Of a DNA stretch of 26,746 bases, positions 15,084-20,792 are shown in pieces; the stretch's first letter is position 1, and each line of letters starts with the position of its first letter. The notes beneath the pieces were generated by a model. It made no database searches. It had not been told where the DNA came from and saw nothing but the letters and a program-made list of their open reading frames with translations. The position numbers were made by a program, and so were the translations under genes. Source of the stretch: an uncultured Spirochaetales bacterium (GTDB lineage Bacteria; Spirochaetota; Spirochaetia; Sphaerochaetales; Sphaerochaetaceae); the NCBI GenBank assembly GCA_934247875.1, contig CAKQJZ010000019.1:1-26746 (forward strand). Reading direction: 5' to 3'.

Positions 15084-16130
15084 TTAGTTCTTTCCGTACT
15101 TTGCCCAGTAAGAATTCCACTTGTCGCAGATTTCAGCCTTATGATTAGCAAGAGCCTCAGTATCAGCAACCTTAACGTTGATTGTCTTGAGGTCAACCAT
15201 AGTTGGGCTACCACCCTCTAGAGCAACAGTTGTAGCAGGACGAGCTGCTGCATCAAGATATGTCTGCTGACCAGCGTCTGACTGCAAGAAGTCCATGAAG
15301 AGCTTTGCGTTCTCAAGGTTCTTAGCGCCCTTGATGATTGCAGATGCGAAACCAACACTTGTTACGCCTTCTTCCCAGAATACCATGTGAGCTGCTGTAT
15401 CGCCGCCATCAATCATCTTAACAACCTGTGGCTCATATGTAAGACCTACAACATACTCACCTGCGAATGTTGACTTAGCAGGAACAGATGAAGAAGAAAC
15501 CATTACAAGACCATTCTGCATAAGAGCTGCGATGTAATCCCAAGCTGCGTCGCTGTCCCAGCCACCAAAGTCTGTGAGCAAGCACTGAAGGTTATTCCAA
15601 GCAGATGAAGAAGCTGTTGGGTTAGCTGTTACAACCTTACCATATAGTTTTGGATCAAGAAGAGAATTCCAGCCAGTAATCTTAACGCCAACCTTCTTCT
15701 CAAGCTCGTTGTTAACAATCAAGCAAGGAATCTGGATATCGTGGAATGTAAGCTTACCAGATGTGTTGTGGTAGCCTTCCTGCATCTTATCATCGTTCTT
15801 GCTTACATATGTCTCAAAGTAGTCGCCATATGCAGCGAGGTCAGCATACTGGAGGCCACCAAACATTGCGTCTGCCTGAGGGTTAGCTGATTCAGCGAGG
15901 ATTCTTGCCTTGCAGTCTCCAGCACCACCATAAGTAGAGTAAACCTTAATATTTGGATATAGTTCGTTGAACTTTCCAATTGTTAAATCGTAGTGTGCAT
16001 CTTTAACTGTTGTATAAAGAATCAGTTCTCCAGAAGGACCTGAAGACTCTTTCTTTTCTGCTGCTCCCTGAGCAAAAACAGAAGTAAGAACAACGAGAGC
16101 TATAAGCGCAATACTTAATGCCTTTTTCAT
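15084..16130 (-). CDS. Periplasmic substrate-binding protein (FbpA/AfuA-like)
   Basis: 348 residues with an export signal (KK, hydrophobic core, VFA cleavage after residue 20; no lipobox Cys), then a two-lobed type II binding fold starting ELILYTTVKDAHYD. The family includes ferric-binding FbpA but also AfuA, which binds sugar phosphates, and phosphonate-binding members. The adjacent tyrosine pair that holds iron in FbpA is not seen. The corresponding stretch reads YVVGLTYEPQVVKMIDGG (226-243), and a Thr/Ser-rich loop (NPTASSSAWNN, 170-180) could hold a phosphate. AGGAG (16139-16143) stands 8 nt before the start. It lies fifth in the operon, right after the PfkB kinase. Substrate by inference: a phosphorylated sugar or other organic phosphate, not iron. 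The leader style is typical of spirochaetes. Confidence 0.9.
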   Translation of the reverse strand: MKKALSIALIALVVLTSVFAQGAAEKKESSGPSGELILYTTVKDAHYDLTIGKFNELYPNIKVYSTYGGAGDCKARILAESANPQADAMFGGLQYADLAAYGDYFETYVSKNDDKMQEGYHNTSGKLTFHDIQIPCLIVNNELEKKVGVKITGWNSLLDPKLYGKVVTANPTASSSAWNNLQCLLTDFGGWDSDAAWDYIAALMQNGLVMVSSSSVPAKSTFAGEYVVGLTYEPQVVKMIDGGDTAAHMVFWEEGVTSVGFASAIIKGAKNLENAKLFMDFLQSDAGQQTYLDAAARPATTVALEGGSPTMVDLKTINVKVADTEALANHKAEICDKWNSYWAKYGKN

Positions 16131-16147
16131 ACTTTATTCTCCTTTTT

Positions 16148-17074
16148 TTACTGCTTAATGCAGTTCTTCCCTAAATAATCCAGAACCTCTCCTTTGGTTC
16201 TGATCCCCTTTCTTCCACCCTTCTCTTCACATTTGAGAGCAGAAGAAGCCGAAGCGAACAAGATAGCATCTTCAGTGTCCATGCCATCTAGATAAGCTGT
16301 AAGAAACGATCCATGGAACACATCGCCACACCCTGTTGTGTCTACAACACACTTAGGAGTAAAAGTGCCAAATGTTCTGATCTTACCGTCAATCACAGCC
16401 ATCGAACCTTTCTCTCCTAAAGTGCACATGACAATCTTTGGTCCCCATGTGCTCATCTCTAAAAGCGCTTCTTCATAACTGGCTTTCTCACTAACGCGTA
16501 GCGGATATTTCTTATTCATGATGAGAATATCAGCCTGGCGTGAGAGCGCCTTGTTCTTCTCATTATCAAGCTGCATTGAGCAGCCATCCAATGAGACAAG
16601 TGTTCCTCTTTCGTGGGCAATTCTTGCTGCATTCATTGCATTAGTCCAATTAGTTCCATCCAAATGGAGAATTGAAGCTGAAGCAATTGCATCTTCCAGT
16701 CTTCCATCCCACTTAAGAGGAGGATTCACATCACGCTCTGGAAACTTTGTTCTGCTGCCGTTCTCTGGATTCACCATGACAAAAGACTCAAGCCCAAAAG
16801 AGTCTTCTCTCTCAACCATATAGGAAGTATCAACACCATCTGATTCAAAGAGCGACTTGATTTCTGCAGAAACGTAATCTGATCCAATATTCCCGATAAA
16901 TGCTGTCTTCTTACCAAGCCTAGAGAGGGCAACAAGCGCAGTAGCTACAGCACCGCCGCCCTGGATATCTATGCTAGTGATATGAGTAGACTCATCCTCT
17001 CTAGGATAGTTTTCAACTGTGCAAACTCTATCCAAGCAGCTATGACCTACTCCAACAACATCGTATCTTTTCAT
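16148..17074 (-). CDS. PfkB (ribokinase) family carbohydrate kinase
   Basis: Phosphorylates a sugar or sugar phosphate with ATP in the cytoplasm. In 308 residues: the N-terminal substrate region GVGHSCLDR (8-16), QGGGAVATALVALSRLG (38-54; signature 1) and the C-terminal signature DTTGCGDVFHG (245-255) with catalytic base Asp251 and the anion hole GCGD. The substrate could be a ketose, a ketose phosphate or an amino-sugar derivative; the sequence does not decide. With the class II aldolase in the same operon, a ketose-1-phosphate or 1,6-bisphosphate product is plausible. AGAGG precedes the ATG, which overlaps the stop of the transketolase C-subunit (TAATG), so the two are coupled. The binding-protein gene follows 17 nt later. 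Confidence 0.9.
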   Translation of the reverse strand: MKRYDVVGVGHSCLDRVCTVENYPREDESTHITSIDIQGGGAVATALVALSRLGKKTAFIGNIGSDYVSAEIKSLFESDGVDTSYMVEREDSFGLESFVMVNPENGSRTKFPERDVNPPLKWDGRLEDAIASASILHLDGTNWTNAMNAARIAHERGTLVSLDGCSMQLDNEKNKALSRQADILIMNKKYPLRVSEKASYEEALLEMSTWGPKIVMCTLGEKGSMAVIDGKIRTFGTFTPKCVVDTTGCGDVFHGSFLTAYLDGMDTEDAILFASASSALKCEEKGGRKGIRTKGEVLDYLGKNCIKQ

Positions 17075-18018
17075 TAATTCCTCTTAACAAGTTCCATTGC
17101 TTTCTTAGCAATGTTCTCTTTAGTAATTCCATACTTTTCTAAGAGTTCTCCAGTAAGACCCGACTCGCCGAATTCATCAAAGATAGCAACTGAATCCACT
17201 TTGATATCATTCTCTTCAGCAAGCGCAGATCTAACAGCTTCTGTTAAGCCGCCAATATAGTTGGCTTCTTCGCAAATGAGCACTCTGCCATGAGTTTTTC
17301 TAACGTTTTCAATGATAGCACCGCTATCTAAAGGCTTGATTGTATGAATATTAATCAAAGTTGCACTTATTTCTTCTTCCTTAAGAATTGAGAGTGCTCT
17401 ATGAGCGAGAACACTCATCATACCAGTTGCAACAATAGTCAGGTCTTCACCCTTTTCAAGCACATCTGCCTTACCAAGTTCAATCTCATGGTCTAGAGAA
17501 GTAATATTCTCAACAGGCTCACGAGAAGTGCGAATGTAGCAAGGACCTTTATGGTCATACATCATGCGAGCCATCTTTCTTGCCTGGTTTGAATCACAAG
17601 GTGAGAGAACTACCATATTAGGAAGAGCTCTCATTATTGCAATATCCTCGATAGCCTGATGTGTGCCACCGTCTCCAGCAGCAGTAATGCCACCATGGCT
17701 ACCAACGATCTTCACATTCAAGTCAGGATAGCAAACAGAGTTTCTGATAATCTCAAAAGCTCTGCCAGCAACAAAGACAGCCATAGACGCACAGTAAGGA
17801 ACAAGCCCTACTCTGCTAAGCCCAGCTGAAATGCCAACCATATCCTGTTCAGCAATGCCAACATCTATATAACGCTCTGGAAAAGCCTTCAAAAACGCAT
17901 AGCTACCAGTAGTCTTAGCAAGGTCAGCATCAACTGCATACACATCGCTCTTTTCTTTGGCAAGCTCAACTAAACCTTCATAGAATCCAAATCTAGTTGC
18001 TTCTTTTTTCTCTTCCAT
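17074..18018 (-). CDS. Transketolase, C-terminal subunit (pyrimidine-binding half)
   Basis: 314 residues covering the pyrimidine-binding and C-terminal domains of transketolase. Glu57 in GIAEQDMVG is the catalytic Glu that activates thiamine diphosphate. GSHGGITAAGDGGTHQAIED and SPCDSNQARKMA are typical of the split bacterial form. It must pair with the adjacent N-terminal subunit to make one active site. The ATG directly abuts the stop of that gene, with AGGAGG in the preceding codons. Role: transfer of a two-carbon ketol unit between phosphosugars. Split transketolases are often operon-specific, e.g. in apiose and sulfoquinovose catabolism, so the donor may not be a pentose-phosphate-pathway sugar. 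A deoxyxylulose phosphate synthase is excluded by the split arrangement and the length. Confidence 0.93.
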   Translation of the reverse strand: MEEKKEATRFGFYEGLVELAKEKSDVYAVDADLAKTTGSYAFLKAFPERYIDVGIAEQDMVGISAGLSRVGLVPYCASMAVFVAGRAFEIIRNSVCYPDLNVKIVGSHGGITAAGDGGTHQAIEDIAIMRALPNMVVLSPCDSNQARKMARMMYDHKGPCYIRTSREPVENITSLDHEIELGKADVLEKGEDLTIVATGMMSVLAHRALSILKEEEISATLINIHTIKPLDSGAIIENVRKTHGRVLICEEANYIGGLTEAVRSALAEENDIKVDSVAIFDEFGESGLTGELLEKYGITKENIAKKAMELVKRN

Positions 18019-18816
18019 TTAGATTCCTCCTAGTTCCTTTCTTGCCATCTCTGCTTCTTCTGCATTAGGAAGTGCACCATGCCACTTGATATTGTTCTCC
18101 ATGAATGAAACACCCTTGCCCTTAACAGTATTAGCGATAATGCAATGACACTTGCCCTCTGTTTTATGGTCTAAAGCCTTGAAGATTGCATCAAAGTCAT
18201 GACCATCGATAGAGTCGACACTTAAGTTAAAGCTCCTTATCTTATCTTCTAAGCTATCCAGAGGAATCAGATCCTCTGTCTTAGAACCAAGCTGAAGCCT
18301 GTTTCTATCTATGATGATAGTGAGGTTATCGAGCTTGAAAGCATTAGCAGCCATAAAAGCTTCCCAGCAAATGCCCTCATCAAGCTCTCCGTCTCCTACT
18401 ACAACATAGACTTTGTTTTTCTTGTTTTGCTTTTTCAATCCGAGTGCCATACCAACAGCAACACTCAAGCCTTGGCCCAAAGAACCTGTTGAGCAATCCA
18501 GCGCTGGGCACTTCAAGCTATCAGGGTGGCCCTGAAGCGGGCTTCCAAGACGCCTTAGAGTGCTCATCTCTTTCTTATCGATTAGACCAAGATCACACAT
18601 TATTGCATATAGAATGACATTAGCATGTCCCTTAGAAAGCACGAACTTATCTCTGTCGCTCCCTTCTCCTTTCATCTCATCATAGAAAAGAGCAACTAGC
18701 AGATCTGTACATGAATATGAACCACCGATATGACCAGAACCAGCCTTAAGTATCATATCCAGAACATCAAGTCTAAGAACACGAGCTTTTTCAGTCAAAA
18801 AAGCAATATCTCTCAT
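18019..18816 (-). CDS. Transketolase, N-terminal subunit (thiamine diphosphate-binding half)
   Basis: 265 residues forming the pyrophosphate-binding half. The motif GDGELDEG (141-148) continues to Asn172 (IIIDRNRLQ), which together bind thiamine diphosphate through Mg2+. Substrate/cofactor histidines are seen at His29 (GSGHIGGSYS), His64 (SKGHAN) and His97 (LQGHPD). Full-length transketolase is about 660 residues; together the two genes give 579, lacking linker sequence as in other split forms. GAGG lies 6 nt before the start, and the gene begins 8 nt after the aldolase stop. Its stop abuts the partner subunit's start, so the halves should be made in equal amounts. Confidence 0.93.
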   Translation of the reverse strand: MRDIAFLTEKARVLRLDVLDMILKAGSGHIGGSYSCTDLLVALFYDEMKGEGSDRDKFVLSKGHANVILYAIMCDLGLIDKKEMSTLRRLGSPLQGHPDSLKCPALDCSTGSLGQGLSVAVGMALGLKKQNKKNKVYVVVGDGELDEGICWEAFMAANAFKLDNLTIIIDRNRLQLGSKTEDLIPLDSLEDKIRSFNLSVDSIDGHDFDAIFKALDHKTEGKCHCIIANTVKGKGVSFMENNIKWHGALPNAEEAEMARKELGGI

Positions 18817-18824
18817 ACACTACC

Positions 18825-19691
18825 TCACGCTTTGCCAACGCTTCCAAATAGCTTCATTTTCTTAATGCACATTGCTTTTGTAGCTTCAAGACCAGGAGCC
18901 AGAACAGCACGAGGAGTAAAGCCTTTGCTTTCCTTATCTTTGTTCTGCTCAAAGTAAGCACGAGTTGCTTCTGTGAAAGCAATCTGACACTCAGTGTTTA
19001 CATTGATCTTGCTAACACCTAAGTCGATAGCCTTTCTGATCTGATCATCAGGAATACAAGAACCACCATGAAGAACAAGAGGAAGATTGCCAACCTCAGC
19101 CTTGATTTCCTTCAATAGATCAAAGTGGAGACCTTCCCAATCAGCTGGATACTTTCCGTGGATATTGCCAATGCCAGCAGCTAGGAAATCAACACCTAAA
19201 TCAGCAATAAGCTTGCACTCTTTTGGATCTGCGCACTCGCCGCGTGAGATGTGACCATCTTCTTCGCCGCCAATACCGCCAACTTCAGCTTCTACGCTGA
19301 TGCCTTTAAGGTGCGCAAGTCTGACAACTTCTCTAGTCTTCTCGATATTCTCAGCAATAGGATATGAAGAGCCATCAAACATAACAGAAGAGAAACCATT
19401 TTCAATAGCATCAAGTGCTTCATTGTACTTACCATGGTCAACATGGAGTGCAACAGGAACTGTAATGTTTAGAAAGTTCATGAAGTCCTGAACCATATCA
19501 CTGATAGTTCTATAACCACCCATGTATTTAGCAGTTCCACCAGAAACACCCAAGATAATTGGTGACTTAACCTCTTCAGCAGCTAAAAGGAAAGCTCTAA
19601 CACTCTCCATGTTATTAAGATTGAAATGACCGACTGCATAATGTCCTCTTTCAGCGGCATCAAGCATTTCTTTTGCAGAAACAAGTTTCAT
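18825..19691 (-). CDS. Class II ketose-bisphosphate aldolase
   Basis: A zinc-dependent aldolase that cleaves a ketose phosphate to dihydroxyacetone phosphate and an aldehyde. In 288 residues: HVDHG (83-87) with proton-transfer Asp85 and zinc ligand His86, EAEVGGIGG (134-142), GNIHGKYP (175-182) with His178, LHGGS (207-211) with His208, and the phosphate-binding end NVNTE (230-234). Length and motifs match FbaA/KbaY/GatY/IolJ members; the exact ketose is undetermined. It is the first gene of the operon, with a strong promoter and GGAGG 5 nt before the ATG. It is divergent from the DeoR repressor, whose likely sites flank the promoter. As first gene it may be the most highly expressed enzyme. 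Confidence 0.92.
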   Translation of the reverse strand: MKLVSAKEMLDAAERGHYAVGHFNLNNMESVRAFLLAAEEVKSPIILGVSGGTAKYMGGYRTISDMVQDFMNFLNITVPVALHVDHGKYNEALDAIENGFSSVMFDGSSYPIAENIEKTREVVRLAHLKGISVEAEVGGIGGEEDGHISRGECADPKECKLIADLGVDFLAAGIGNIHGKYPADWEGLHFDLLKEIKAEVGNLPLVLHGGSCIPDDQIRKAIDLGVSKINVNTECQIAFTEATRAYFEQNKDKESKGFTPRAVLAPGLEATKAMCIKKMKLFGSVGKA

Positions 19692-19713
19692 TATTTCCTC
19701 CGTTTATGAATCC

Positions 19714-19742
19714 ATTATAAATTGGCATTTTCGAGAAGTAAA
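19714..19742 (-). promoter_or_regulatory. Promoter of the sugar-phosphate operon
   Basis: On the minus strand TTTACT (19737-19742), a 17-nt spacer and a perfect TATAAT (19714-19719). GGAGG at 19697-19701 precedes the aldolase ATG. A perfect inverted repeat (19749-19764) abuts the -35, and a TTATGAA half-site (19704-19710) lies at the transcription start. Confidence 0.8.
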
Positions 19743-19748
19743 GGAAAA

Positions 19749-19764
19749 CTTCATTTTTATGAAG
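19749..19764. promoter_or_regulatory. Candidate DeoR operator O1
   Basis: CTTCAT-TTTT-ATGAAG, a perfect 16-bp inverted repeat (core TTCA-N6-TGAA), just upstream of the operon's -35 box. Confidence 0.6.
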
Positions 19765-19779
19765 CATTAGTAATACAAT

Positions 19780-19797
19780 CATTCATATTTTTGAATG
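19780..19797. promoter_or_regulatory. Candidate DeoR operator O2
   Basis: CATTCA-TATTTT-TGAATG, with the same TTCA-N6-TGAA core as O1 and a centre 32 bp away, about three helical turns. Confidence 0.6.
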
Positions 19798-19810
19798 AAT
19801 TATGAAGATT

Positions 19811-19827
19811 ATTCAAAATTTATGAAT
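19811..19827. promoter_or_regulatory. Candidate DeoR operator O3
   Basis: ATTCA-AAATTTA-TGAAT, a TTCA-N7-TGAA variant centred about 31 bp from O2, on the side of the DeoR gene. Confidence 0.5.
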
Positions 19828-19868
19828 TTTTCTTTATTTTATAAACGAAATAAAGTAACATAAGAAAC

Positions 19869-20651
19869 ATGTCAGATAGATCAGTTATTGCAGAAAGACG
19901 AAAGAAAATCCTCGACTACATTACAGCCAACAAAGAGGTAGAAGTATCAGAACTTGTTAAGCTCTTCAACACCACAGAATCAACAATAAGACGTGACCTA
20001 ATAGAGATTGAAAAAACTAATTTAATCTTCAGAACACACGGCGGTGCAATAAGAAACGAACAAAAAAAATCGATATGGCAGACTTCGTCACTTATTAATA
20101 GACTCGACAGAAACAGAGAACAAAAAGAACGCATAGCAGAGTTCACATGTTCACTCATCAAAAACAATGAAAGCCTATTCATTGACGGAGGAAGCACAAC
20201 ACAAATACTTGCTTCATACCTCAAAGACAAGATGAATATGCTCTTTGTAACTAATGCAATCGATATTTCACAAATTCTAATCGAAAATGAAAGCAATCAT
20301 ACAATCTTAATAGGCGGAGAAGTCGCAAAAGACACACATCTGACAATCGGCCCAGACGCAGAAGCCCATATAAGGAAGTACTACGTCGACAAATGCATCA
20401 TCGGCGTAACAGGCCTAGACCCAGATATAGGCGGCTACTCAGCTATCCCCGAAGAAGGCAGCATAAAGCACTTAATGATGAAGCATTCCCGTGAAACAAT
20501 AGTTATCATCGACAGCACCAAGTTCTCACGCAAAGCATTCTGCATATGCTTCCCTATTGAAGACATCAACACAATCGTCACAGACACAGGAGCCCCCAAA
20601 GAAATAGTAGAGAAACTCAGAAGCAAGGGTGTGAATGTGGTAGTTGTCTAG
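19869..20651 (+). CDS. DeoR-family transcriptional repressor
   Basis: 260 residues. The N-terminal winged HTH (about 6-57) carries the DeoR signature: VSELVKLFNTTESTIRRDL then FRTHGGA. The C-terminal sensor domain of the isomerase-like fold (about 75-250) has IDGGSTT (105-111), TNA (128-130), LIGGEVAKDTHLTIGP and DSTKFSRKAF, which in the family bind a phosphorylated sugar inducer. It is divergent from the aldolase-transketolase-kinase-transporter operon, with three inverted repeats in the shared 177-bp gap, so it most likely represses that operon and itself. The inducer would be an intermediate of the pathway. No good Shine-Dalgarno precedes the ATG. A weak -10 (TAACAT, 19856-19861) is 7 nt away, so leaderless translation is possible here too. 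Confidence 0.93.
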   Translation: MSDRSVIAERRKKILDYITANKEVEVSELVKLFNTTESTIRRDLIEIEKTNLIFRTHGGAIRNEQKKSIWQTSSLINRLDRNREQKERIAEFTCSLIKNNESLFIDGGSTTQILASYLKDKMNMLFVTNAIDISQILIENESNHTILIGGEVAKDTHLTIGPDAEAHIRKYYVDKCIIGVTGLDPDIGGYSAIPEEGSIKHLMMKHSRETIVIIDSTKFSRKAFCICFPIEDINTIVTDTGAPKEIVEKLRSKGVNVVVV

Positions 20652-20706
20652 TTTGACCTTTTTGTTTTTGTATTTCCTTATAAAAGGCTAATATACCATT
20701 AGAAGC

Positions 20707-20723
20707 TCATTGGAATCCAATGA
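20707..20723. other. Small perfect stem-loop between the DeoR and methyltransferase genes
   Basis: TCATTGG-AAT-CCAATGA, seven base pairs with a 3-nt loop, 56 nt after the DeoR stop. No T-run follows, so it is a doubtful terminator; it could instead be an operator. Confidence 0.35.
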
Positions 20724-20741
20724 TAGAGTTGCTTACTCAAA

Positions 20742-20777
20742 ATTCATGAATATTAAAGAATAATGATGTAATATCAT
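20742..20777 (+). promoter_or_regulatory. Control region of the methyltransferase-helicase-nuclease operon
   Basis: Contains a perfect palindrome ATTCATGAAT (20742-20751) over a weak -35 (ATGAAT 20746-20751), a 17-nt spacer and a -10-like TAATAT (20769-20774). The -10 lies inside a second inverted repeat ATGAT-N5-ATCAT (20763-20777). GGGG (20784-20787) is 5 nt before the ATG. A single CTCAAAA (20736-20742) matches the array at 10518-10737. The two dyads are candidate sites for the ribbon-helix-helix protein encoded at the operon's end. Confidence 0.4.
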
Positions 20778-20792
20778 ATTAGTGGGGATAAA

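Noticed and set aside
12256..16130. Straight annotation as a ferric iron transporter
   Set aside because: The binding protein lacks the Tyr-Tyr iron ligands, the operon is full of sugar-phosphate enzymes and the regulator is DeoR; iron remains possible but is not favoured.
20656..20696. CCTTTT...AAAAGG pairing after the DeoR gene as its terminator
   Set aside because: Six AT-rich pairs around a 19-nt loop with no following T-run; too weak to call.
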